A stretch of DNA of 5,490 nucleotides from an alpha proteobacterium 3107 (GTDB lineage Bacteria > Pseudomonadota > Alphaproteobacteria > Rhodobacterales > Rhodobacteraceae): positions 1-5,490 of the forward strand of contig JPPB01000038.1 in the NCBI GenBank assembly GCA_001483205.1, read 5' to 3'. A program made the translations under genes and the position numbers. The notes under the pieces were generated by a model. It searched no databases and was not told the DNA's origin. It worked only from the letters and a program-made list of their open reading frames with translations. Of the stretch, positions 1 to 5,083 are shown one piece after another; positions within the stretch are counted from its first letter, which is position 1, and the number at the start of each line of letters is the position of its first letter.

Positions 1-484
1 ACAGGGCATTGCCCACAAGACCGAGGCCGGGGCGGTTGCCCTGAACCTGATGACGCCGGGGGCGGTGCGCAAAGCCGCCAAAGCCATGCCGTCGGGGGGT
101 GGCTTTCTGGTCGAGGAAATGATCGGCGGCGCGGCGGTCGAGCTGCTGATCGGGGTCGTGCTTGACCCGGCCCATGGCTATGTGCTGACCCTTGCGGCGG
201 GCGGGGGGCTGAGCGAACTCTTACAGGACCGCGCCGCGCTGCTGGTTCCGGCCACGCGGGACCAGGTGGATCAGGCGCTCGGCGGCCTGAAGATCAACCG
301 CCTGCTGGCCGGGTATCGCGGTGCGGCGGCGGCGGACCGGGCGGCGATACTCGATGCGGTCATGGCGCTTCAGGCTTATGTGACGCAAAACCGGGGCCGG
401 GTTGCAGAGGTCGAAATCAACCCGCTGCTCTGCGGGCCGGGGGGCGCGGTCGCCGCCGATGCCCTGATCGTGACAGGAGAGTGA
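1..484 (+). CDS. Acyl-CoA synthetase (NDP-forming), ATP-grasp domain, 3' end only
   Basis: This is the C-terminal 160 residues of a gene that begins before the window; the frame is open from base 2 to the TGA at 482-484. The fragment starts in the ATP-grasp subdomain with an HKTEAGAVALNL stretch, equivalent to the HKSDxGGV motif of ADP-forming acetyl-CoA synthetases and protein acyltransferases of the Pat type. It continues with VEEMIGGAAVELLIG, then AAGGGLSELLQDR (the GLGG...E..D segment), and ends in EVEINPLL, the ExNPL motif that closes these domains. Known for the family: a carboxylic acid, CoA and ATP are converted to acyl-CoA, ADP and phosphate through a phosphohistidine, which would sit in the missing N-terminal part. 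The stop is one base from the next start, so it is co-transcribed with the CaiD-like gene. Inferred substrate: carnitine, crotonobetaine or a similar acid. Substrate and full domain order cannot be seen here. Confidence 0.88.
   Translation, partial: QGIAHKTEAGAVALNLMTPGAVRKAAKAMPSGGGFLVEEMIGGAAVELLIGVVLDPAHGYVLTLAAGGGLSELLQDRAALLVPATRDQVDQALGGLKINRLLAGYRGAAAADRAAILDAVMALQAYVTQNRGRVAEVEINPLLCGPGGAVAADALIVTGE
475..479 (+). promoter_or_regulatory. Ribosome binding site for the caiD-like gene
   Basis: AGGAG sits six bases before the ATG at 486 and lies within the last codons of the ligase gene. This supports both the chosen start and translational coupling. Confidence 0.75.
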
Positions 485-485
485 G

Positions 486-1271
486 ATGACCGGAAATCCG
501 ATCAAAACCCGCCGCGAGAGGGGGATTCTGGAGGTCACCCTTGACCGGCCAAAGGCCAATGCGATTGACCTTGTGACCAGCCGGATCATGGGCGAGACCT
601 TTCGCGCCTTTCGCGATGATGACACCCTGCGGGTGGCGATCCTGCGGGCGGCGGGCGACAAGTTTTTCTGCCCCGGCTGGGATCTGAAGGCCGCCGCCGC
701 GGGCGATGCGGTCAATGACGATTATGGTGTCGGCGGGTTTGGCGGCTTGCAGGAGCTGCCGCGCCTCAACAAGCCGGTGATTGCAGCGGTGAATGGTATC
801 TGCTGCGGCGGCGGGCTGGAGCTTGCCCTGAGCTGCGACCTGATCCTGGCGTCCGGGACGGCGACCTTTGCGTTGCCGGAAATCCGCTCCGGCACTGTGG
901 CCGATGCGGCCTCGGTCAGGTTGCCCAAACGCATCCCCTATCATGTGGCGATGGACCTGCTGCTGACCGGGCGGTGGTTTGATGCCGCGGAGGCACTGCG
1001 CTGGGGGATCGTGCGCGAAGTGACGGCCCCCGATGCGCTGATGGGCAAGGCGTGGGAGCTGGCGCGGTTGCTGGAAAGCGGCCCGCCGCTGGTTCAGGCG
1101 GCGATCAAGGAGATCGTGCGCGAGGCCGAGAGCAGGACGTTTCAGGACATGATGAACCGGATTGCGCGCGGGCAGTTGGAAACGGTCGAGAGGCTTTATG
1201 GCAGTGAGGATCAGCAGGAGGGCGCCCGGGCCTTTGCCGAAAAGCGTGATCCGGTGTGGAAGGGGCGGTAG
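486..1271 (+). CDS. caiD: Carnitinyl-CoA dehydratase / crotonobetainyl-CoA hydratase-like crotonase
   Basis: The protein has 261 residues, the usual length for CaiD (E. coli CaiD is also about 261). It resembles E. coli CaiD, as I recall that sequence, from end to end: LDRPKANAID at 19-28, GWDLKAAAAG at 64-73, KPVIAAVNG at 96-104, EALRWGIV in the C-terminal third, and the ending FAEKRDPVWKGR. The crotonase oxyanion segment is GGGLELAL, and both acid/base glutamates are present at E112 and E132 (equivalent to E111 and E131 of E. coli CaiD). The loop after E132 reads SGTVADAAS instead of the common G-V-P-DSGG, which may alter the pocket. The family interconverts L-carnitinyl-CoA and crotonobetainyl-CoA in the cytoplasm. 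AGGAG at 475-479 lies six bases before the ATG, and the upstream stop is one base away, so coupled translation with the ligase is likely. A different short-chain enoyl-CoA substrate remains possible. Confidence 0.88.
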   Translation: MTGNPIKTRRERGILEVTLDRPKANAIDLVTSRIMGETFRAFRDDDTLRVAILRAAGDKFFCPGWDLKAAAAGDAVNDDYGVGGFGGLQELPRLNKPVIAAVNGICCGGGLELALSCDLILASGTATFALPEIRSGTVADAASVRLPKRIPYHVAMDLLLTGRWFDAAEALRWGIVREVTAPDALMGKAWELARLLESGPPLVQAAIKEIVREAESRTFQDMMNRIARGQLETVERLYGSEDQQEGARAFAEKRDPVWKGR

Positions 1272-1281
1272 GGGGTGCTGT

Positions 1282-1362
1282 CTGCAAGAGACTTCTGCAT
1301 ATTGCCCGAACCGGGCGGAATGTATTGGTTGCCGATGCGCTGTTATACAGAGGTCTTTGCAG
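1282..1362. repeat. 81-bp inverted-repeat element in the caiD-adeC gap
   Basis: The left arm (1282-1301, CTGCAAGAGACTTCTGCATA) and the right arm (1344-1362, TATACAGAGGTCTTTGCAG) are inverted copies of each other. They match at 17 of 19 aligned positions with one extra base in the left arm. The 42-base interior contains a small GCCCG-AAC-CGGGC hairpin at 1304-1316. As RNA the arms would form a long stem shortly after the caiD stop, without a T tract. Each arm carries the core that recurs in the other three gaps of this window. The size and inverted ends suggest a REP- or MITE-like dispersed repeat; transcript-end processing is another possible role. The inverted repeat is visible; mobility is inference. 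Confidence 0.7.
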
Positions 1363-1427
1363 CCAATTTCACCCCTTCAGACCAAAACCGTTCCATTTCC
1401 GCCCCGGTTATGCTGGACTGGGCCAAA

Positions 1428-1443
1428 GACCGGCCTGCCGGTC
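1428..1443 (+). other. Short hairpin in the adeC 5' leader
   Basis: GACCGG (1428-1433) and CCGGTC (1438-1443) form a perfect 6-bp stem over the loop CCTG, 11 bases before the GGAG of adeC. It would be in the untranslated leader and could influence initiation. In such GC-rich DNA a stem of this size may also be chance. The surrounding gap, from 1363 to the RBS, shows no convincing promoter and no recognisable purine riboswitch. Confidence 0.35.
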
Positions 1444-1454
1444 ATCCAAAAACC

Positions 1455-1458
1455 GGAG
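1455..1458 (+). promoter_or_regulatory. Ribosome binding site deciding the adeC start
   Basis: GGAG is placed six bases before the ATG at 1465. It decides against the far upstream in-frame start at 1162, which lies inside caiD, and against the internal ATG at 1516. Confidence 0.75.
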
Positions 1459-1464
1459 TGTCCC

Positions 1465-3258
1465 ATGCCCGTGCCCCCCTGGAGCGAAACCGCCCCCCGC
1501 CTGATTGATGTCGCCATGGGCCGCGCCTCTGCGGATACGGTGATCCGGGGCGGCAGATGGGTCAACGTCCATTCGGGCGAGATCATCCCCGGCACGGACA
1601 TCGCCGTTGCCTCGGGCCGCATCGCCTATGCAGGCCCCGACGCCGCCCACACCATCGGTGAGGACACCGACATTATCGGGGCCGAAGGGCGCTATATCAT
1701 CCCCGGCCTTTGCGACGCCCATATGCACGTCGAGAGCGGCATGGTGACGGTGACCGAGTTCGCCCGCGCGGTAATCCCCCACGGCACCACCTCGATGTTC
1801 ATCGACCCCCACGAGATCGCCAATGTGCTGGGGCTGCCGGGGGTGCGGCTGATGCATGACGAGGCCGCCGGTCTGCCGATCAACGTGCAGGTTCAGGCCC
1901 CGTCCTGCGTGCCGTCCGCCCCCGGCCTTGAAACCGCGGGCGCAGAGCTGACGGTCAGGGACATAGCGGAAGCCCTTGGCTGGCCCCATATCTGCGGGCT
2001 GGGCGAGATGATGAACTTTCCCGGCGTGGCGATGAATGACCCGCAGGTGCTGAGCAAGATCGCGGCGACACAGGCGGCGGGCAAAACCGTGGGCGGGCAT
2101 TTCGCCGCGCCGCTGTCCTCGGGGCTGCTGTTCCACGGCTATGTGGCGGGCGGCCCGGCGGATGACCACGAGGGCACGCGCAAAGAGGACGCCATCGCCC
2201 GGGTCCGGCAGGGGATGCGCGCCATGCTGCGCCTGGGGTCGGCCTGGTATGATGTGGCCGAACAGATCAAAGCGGTGACCGAAGACGGCCTTGATGCGCG
2301 CAATTTCATCCTCTGCACCGATGATTGCCATTCGGGCACACTGGTCCGGGACGGGCATATGAACCGGGTTGTGCGCCACGCGATTGCGCAGGGGCTGAAA
2401 CCGGTCACCGCGATTCAGATGGCGACGCTGAATGCGGCACAGCATTTCGGGATGGAGCGGGAGACAGGCTCGGTCACCCCCGGCAGGCGCGCGGATATTA
2501 TCCTGAGTTCTGACCTCGCCGCGTTGCCGGTTGAGCTGGTCATGGCGGGCGGAAAGGTGGTGGCGCGGGACGGCGCGCTGGTCATTGACATTCCCCCTGC
2601 CGTCTATCCGGATACGGCGCGGGGCACGGTCAGGCTGGGCAAGGCCCTGTCCGGGGCCGATTTCGATGTGCCCGCGCCGGAAGGGGCCGAACAGGTGCGG
2701 GTCCGGGTGATCGGTGTGGTCGAAAATCAGGCCCCGACGCGGGCGTTAGAGGCGGTTCTGCCGGTCTCTGCCGGGGTGGTGCAGGCGGATGCGGCAAACG
2801 ACATCTGCCGGGTGGCGCTTGTCGAGCGGCACCGGGGGACCGGCGGGGTGGTGAACGGGTTTGTGTCCGGTTTCGGCTATCAGGGCCGTTCGGCGGTTGC
2901 ATCGACTGTCGCCCATGACAGCCACCAGATGATCGTCGTTGGCACGTCCCGGCGGGACATGGCGCTGGCGGCGAACCATCTGGGCAGAATCGGCGGCGGC
3001 ATCACCGTGTTTCGCGCCGGGCAGGAACTGGCGACGGTGGAGTTGCCGATTGCCGGGCTGATGTCGGATGAACGCGCCGAGATCGTCGCCGCAAAGGCCG
3101 AGGCGATGGTGGCGGCGATGGCCGAATGCGGCTGTGTGCTGAACAACGCCTATATGCAGCATTCCCTGCTGGCGCTGGTGGTGATCCCGGAGTTGAGGAT
3201 TTCCGATCTGGGGATCATTGATGTGACGAAATTCCGCAAGGTGGGGCTGTTGGTGTGA
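1465..3258 (+). CDS. ade: Adenine deaminase (Ade/AdeC family)
   Basis: The product has 597 residues, close to the usual 570-600 for Ade enzymes. Known reaction: adenine and water give hypoxanthine and ammonia, a cytoplasmic purine-salvage step using a metal centre (Fe or Mn in E. coli). Metal and active-site motifs are in the expected order: DAHMHVES at 84-91, FIDPHEIANV at 112-121, GLGEMMNFPGV at 178-188 (E181), GGHFAAP at 210-216, DDHEGT at 233-238 and CTDDCHSG at 284-291. The amidohydrolase barrel covers roughly residues 75-365, with the small beta domain around it, and ends in the PGRRADIIL stretch at 339-347. The Ade-specific C-terminal domain follows from about 410, with GFVSGFG, TVAHDSH (481-487), GGGI and PIAGLMS (528-534). 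The frame is open back to 1162, but that extension overlaps caiD. A 193-bp gap from caiD suggests independent expression. No purine transporter or regulator is visible next to it. Confidence 0.95.
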   Translation: MPVPPWSETAPRLIDVAMGRASADTVIRGGRWVNVHSGEIIPGTDIAVASGRIAYAGPDAAHTIGEDTDIIGAEGRYIIPGLCDAHMHVESGMVTVTEFARAVIPHGTTSMFIDPHEIANVLGLPGVRLMHDEAAGLPINVQVQAPSCVPSAPGLETAGAELTVRDIAEALGWPHICGLGEMMNFPGVAMNDPQVLSKIAATQAAGKTVGGHFAAPLSSGLLFHGYVAGGPADDHEGTRKEDAIARVRQGMRAMLRLGSAWYDVAEQIKAVTEDGLDARNFILCTDDCHSGTLVRDGHMNRVVRHAIAQGLKPVTAIQMATLNAAQHFGMERETGSVTPGRRADIILSSDLAALPVELVMAGGKVVARDGALVIDIPPAVYPDTARGTVRLGKALSGADFDVPAPEGAEQVRVRVIGVVENQAPTRALEAVLPVSAGVVQADAANDICRVALVERHRGTGGVVNGFVSGFGYQGRSAVASTVAHDSHQMIVVGTSRRDMALAANHLGRIGGGITVFRAGQELATVELPIAGLMSDERAEIVAAKAEAMVAAMAECGCVLNNAYMQHSLLALVVIPELRISDLGIIDVTKFRKVGLLV

Positions 3259-3263
3259 AACGC

Positions 3264-3320
3264 CCGGTCAGCGGGGGAATGACCTTTGGATAAGGGTGTA
3301 TCGCCTGACGACCGGATTTT
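3264..3320 (+). terminator. Possible terminator after adeC
   Basis: CCGGTC (3264-3269) is complementary to GACCGG (3310-3315), which is followed at once by ATTTT (3316-3320). A longer imperfect pairing, CCGGTCAG with CTGAC-gac-CGG, is also possible. The 40-base loop is large for an intrinsic terminator, so this is only a candidate. It begins five bases after the adeC stop. Confidence 0.3.
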
Positions 3321-3345
3321 GAGTCCAGGCCCCGGCCCTGCTCCC

Positions 3346-3378
3346 GCCCGGCTCGGCCAATATGCAGAGGTCTTTCCG
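3346..3378 (+). repeat. Dispersed repeat copy in the adeC-lolA gap
   Basis: The 33-base stretch begins GCCCGGCTCGGCC and continues AATATGCAGAGGTCTTTCCG. It matches the minus strand of 1286-1316 at 26 of 31 positions without gaps, and matches 4913-4946 at 28 of 33 positions with one gap. Its 3' part is partly complementary to CCCGAAAGAC at 3415-3424, just before lolA, so the leader can fold back on it. Confidence 0.65.
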
Positions 3379-3424
3379 GGACGGGCCTTGCCCCCAACAG
3401 GGGTTTACATCGCCCCCGAAAGAC
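3370..3424 (+). other. Imperfect inverted repeat in the lolA leader
   Basis: GTCTTTCCGGG (3370-3380) pairs with CCCGAAAGAC (3415-3424) with a single bulged base. Inside the loop, CCCC-AACA-GGGG (3392-3403) forms a second small stem. The structure ends 14 bases before the lolA ATG, which has only a weak ribosome site, so it could affect lolA expression. A TTTACA (3404-3409) and a TTATGT (3425-3430) are present, but their 15-base spacing is short for a sigma70 promoter, so I do not call one. Confidence 0.4.
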
Positions 3425-3438
3425 TTATGTGAATCGGC

Positions 3439-4050
3439 ATGAAAAATGCCCGCTTTCTCCTCGCCCCGGTTCTCTGGGCCGCGGCCACCTTCCCCGCCCT
3501 TGCCGCCCCGATCCCCCTGGCAGAGCTTTCCGCCTGGCTGAATGACCTCAACAGCGTCCGGGGCGATTTCACCCAGGCCAACGGGGACGGCACGGTTTCG
3601 ACCGGGGCGTTCTTCCTCAAACGTCCGGGCCGGGCGCGGTTTGAATACGCCCCGCCCGACGACACGCTGGTCATCGCCGGGGGCGGGCAGGTCGCGATTT
3701 TCGACGGCAGGTCGAACACCGGGCCGGAACAATACCCGCTCAGCCGCACGCCTCTGTCGATTATTCTGGCGCGAAACGTGAACCTGTCGCAATCGGGCAT
3801 GGTCGTGGACCACCGGGAGGACAGCGGCAGAACCATCGTCACCGCGCAAGACCCGGAGCATCCCGAATACGGCAGTCTGCGGCTGGTGTTCACCGCCGAT
3901 CCGGTGCGGCTGCACGGGTGGATCGTGACCGATGGCGGCGGCGGGCAGACGGCTGTCACCATCGGCAATGTGGAGCGCGGGGTGCGGCTTTCTGACAACA
4001 AGTTCAGTATCGTGCTTGAGACGATGGCGCGCGAGCAGCAGGGGCGGTGA
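3439..4050 (+). CDS. lolA: LolA-family outer-membrane lipoprotein carrier
   Basis: The protein has 203 residues, normal for LolA. A signal peptide is clear: the basic start MKNAR, a hydrophobic stretch at 6-17, then PALA-AP with likely Sec cleavage after A22, so it acts in the periplasm. Typical LolA segments follow in order: LNSVRGDFTQ at 37-46, FFLKRPGRARFEY at 58-70 (the FYLKRPGRMRFEY-like strand), DDTLVIAGGGQVAIFD at 74-89, YPLSRTPLSIIL at 99-110, LRLVFTADPVRLHGWIVTD at 147-165, and TAVTIGNVERG at 171-181. Family role: it accepts lipoproteins from the LolCDE transporter and carries their acyl chains across the periplasm to the outer membrane. The start at 3439 gives a proper signal peptide, although only a weak GAATCGG precedes it. 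In many alphaproteobacteria lolA follows ftsK; here the upstream gene is adenine deaminase. Confidence 0.93.
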   Translation: MKNARFLLAPVLWAAATFPALAAPIPLAELSAWLNDLNSVRGDFTQANGDGTVSTGAFFLKRPGRARFEYAPPDDTLVIAGGGQVAIFDGRSNTGPEQYPLSRTPLSIILARNVNLSQSGMVVDHREDSGRTIVTAQDPEHPEYGSLRLVFTADPVRLHGWIVTDGGGGQTAVTIGNVERGVRLSDNKFSIVLETMAREQQGR

Positions 4051-4083
4051 GCAGGGCGGGGCCAGCGGGCTGCCCTGCCCCTG
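4039..4083. terminator. Nested stem at the lolA 3' end
   Basis: CAGGGGC (4039-4045, last codons of lolA) pairs with GCCCCTG (4077-4083). Within it, AGGGC (4053-4057) pairs with GCCCT (4072-4076). The strong GC stem straddles the lolA stop. There is no T run after it, so it is either a weak or factor-assisted terminator or a stem that protects the transcript end. Confidence 0.4.
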
Positions 4084-4109
4084 AGGCGCGCCTGTGCCGA
4101 CCCTGATTT

Positions 4110-4154
4110 GACCTCTGCGTATTGGCGCATCAATGGCCAAACCGTCCCGCCCGG
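4110..4154 (-). repeat. Dispersed repeat copy in the lolA-SLT gap
   Basis: On the minus strand 4111-4126 reads GCCAATACGCAGAGGT, matching the core at 3357-3372 at 15 of 16 positions. The whole 45-base stretch also aligns without gaps to the opposite strand of 1311-1355, at 31 of 45 positions. Shared islands are GACCTCTG, GCGCATC, CCAA and CCGCCCGG at identical spacing. The copy is inverted relative to the one before lolA. Confidence 0.6.
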
Positions 4155-4167
4155 CGGAACGCCGGGC
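4149..4167. other. Perfect 8-bp GC hairpin between convergent genes
   Basis: GCCCGGCG (4149-4156), loop GAA, CGCCGGGC (4160-4167). It abuts the repeat copy at 4110-4154. A second stem, CTGTCG (4189-4194) with CGACAG (4201-4206), lies just beyond. The position between lolA and the convergent lipoprotein gene suits a bidirectional transcription barrier, but neither side has a T tract, so intrinsic termination is unproven. Confidence 0.45.
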
Positions 4168-4252
4168 AGCGCCTGCCGCTTTATGCCTCTGTCGCCTCTC
4201 CGACAGGATCAGGGGTCAAACCGATGCCCGCCCCTCTGCGCCAGCGCCCCGG

Positions 4253-4840
4253 TCACGCCCACCCGCAGCCAATCAGTTGCGCCTGATAGGTATCGGCCCG
4301 CGCGTCCACATTGCCCGCCACCCGCAGCAGCCACGCTTTCGCCCTGTAAGAGCCGCGCGCATACCCCGCCCGGCCCTCGTGATAGGCCAGATACTGGTTG
4401 CGGGTGTCGTCTCTGGCGATGCCCAGTGCCCCGGCTGACTTGGCCATATACCAACCGATGAAATCCGTCGCGTCGTAAATGTCATCGCGCCGCGCCCGGC
4501 GGTTTCCGGTTTCGCGCCGGTAATCGTCCCAGGTGCCATCGAGCGCCTGACCATAGCCATAGGCCGAAGACTGCCGCCCCATCGGAATAACCCCCAGGGC
4601 ATAGCGTCTGGGGGTGCGCGCATTGCCGATGAATTTCGATTCCTGATGAATGGTCGCCATCTGCACATGGACCGGAATGCCCCAGTTCCGTTCCGAGCGC
4701 TGCATGGCGCGCAGATAGTGCGGCCTCTGGGCGGCGATGCTGCACGCATCATCCAGATTGCGCGGCGCGCTGTAGTTGCCGCCGCCGCCGCAGGCCGCAA
4801 CGAACAGCACAAGGGCCGTTGCGCGAAGGGTTCTGCTCAT
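4253..4840 (-). CDS. Small lipoprotein with lytic transglycosylase (SLT) domain
   Basis: The product has 195 residues from the ATG at 4840-4838. The start MSRTLRATALVLFVAAC gives a short basic tail, a hydrophobic core and a lipobox VAAC with the lipidated Cys at 17, followed by GGGG, so the mature protein should be membrane-anchored. GAGAGG seven bases before this ATG supports it over the longer frame starting at 4930. The SLT signature is visible: HVQMATIHQESKF at 58-70 with probable catalytic E67, SAYGYGQALDGTW at 92-104, and AYHEGRAGY at 152-160. C33 and C192 might form a disulfide. Known for the fold: non-hydrolytic cleavage of the peptidoglycan MurNAc-GlcNAc bond giving anhydroMurNAc ends. 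At 195 residues it is a minimal single-domain form without peptidoglycan-binding repeats. It converges on lolA and diverges from rimM. I do not know a gene symbol for it. The fold is fairly sure; activity is inference. Confidence 0.88.
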   Translation of the reverse strand: MSRTLRATALVLFVAACGGGGNYSAPRNLDDACSIAAQRPHYLRAMQRSERNWGIPVHVQMATIHQESKFIGNARTPRRYALGVIPMGRQSSAYGYGQALDGTWDDYRRETGNRRARRDDIYDATDFIGWYMAKSAGALGIARDDTRNQYLAYHEGRAGYARGSYRAKAWLLRVAGNVDARADTYQAQLIGCGWA

Positions 4841-4847
4841 CTGCCCG

Positions 4848-4853
4848 CCTCTC
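4848..4853 (-). promoter_or_regulatory. Ribosome binding site of the SLT lipoprotein gene
   Basis: On the minus strand GAGAGG lies seven bases before the ATG at 4840. It fixes the start that yields the lipoprotein signal and rules out the 30-residue extension. Confidence 0.7.
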
Positions 4854-4872
4854 GTCTTGTTGTTCTGCCGAC

Positions 4873-4900
4873 AGCGTAGCGCAAAGGCCGCCGGTGTCAA
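4873..4900 (-). promoter_or_regulatory. Sigma70-like promoter of the SLT lipoprotein gene
   Basis: Read on the minus strand, a perfect -35 TTGACA (4900-4895) is followed after 16 bases by TACGCT (4878-4873) as -10. The expected transcription start is about 30 bases before the ATG. A copy of the dispersed repeat (4913-4946) starts 12 bases upstream of the -35. Confidence 0.6.
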
Positions 4901-4912
4901 ACGGAGTATTTT

Positions 4913-4946
4913 GCCCGGTTCAGCCATCATGCAGAAGCCCTTTCCG
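4913..4946 (+). repeat. Dispersed repeat copy in the SLT-rimM gap
   Basis: GCCCGGTTCAGCC followed by ATCATGCAGAAGCCCTTTCCG aligns to 3346-3378 at 28 of 33 positions with one gap and shares GCCCGGTTC with the copy near 1308-1316 (minus strand). It is the most diverged copy. The rest of this 243-bp gap (4947-5070) is very GC-rich and shows no clear rimM promoter. Confidence 0.55.
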
Positions 4947-5072
4947 CCCCGCCGGGCCTCGCCCCCCTTTCCCGGCCGGATTTCCCCGCCCCCCCTCGCA
5001 TCGGCGGCGACTCTGCGCTACATCTGGCGGGAAACAGCCACAGGCGGGCGTCTCTGCCACCGCACCGCCGCC

Positions 5073-5076
5073 GGAG
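5073..5076 (+). promoter_or_regulatory. Ribosome binding site deciding the rimM start
   Basis: GGAG ends one base before an in-frame ATG at 5078, which is too close, and seven bases before the ATG at 5084. The latter is therefore taken as the start. Confidence 0.7.
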
Positions 5077-5083
5077 AATGCGC

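Noticed and set aside
1286..1320. Small peptide gene in the caiD-adeC gap (RDFCILPEPGG)
   Set aside because: The similarity to frames in other gaps is explained by the DNA repeat, no ribosome site is evident, and copies differ in length and subtype.
1162..1464. N-terminal extension of adenine deaminase to 1162
   Set aside because: It would overlap caiD by more than 100 bases, adds sequence foreign to the family, and a good ribosome site fits the ATG at 1465.
1363..1464. Purine riboswitch ahead of adenine deaminase
   Set aside because: I looked for the conserved core of purine aptamers and their three-stem layout; only a small 6-bp hairpin is present.
1408..2445. Long minus-strand frame (345 codons) opposite adenine deaminase
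   Set aside because: It is antisense to a strongly conserved enzyme and its translation is a low-complexity mix of Arg, Gly, His and Pro, typical of GC-rich shadow frames.
3268..4140. Long minus-strand frame (290 codons) opposite lolA
   Set aside because: It covers a clear LolA gene in antisense and has no recognisable domain; its C-terminal part merely translates the repeat copy before lolA.
4841..4930. N-terminal extension of the SLT lipoprotein to 4930
   Set aside because: It would bury the lipoprotein signal, include the promoter and ribosome site, and start inside a repeat copy.
4972..4979. CCGGCCGG palindrome as an operator
   Set aside because: An 8-base GC palindrome is expected often by chance in this composition and has no second site nearby.
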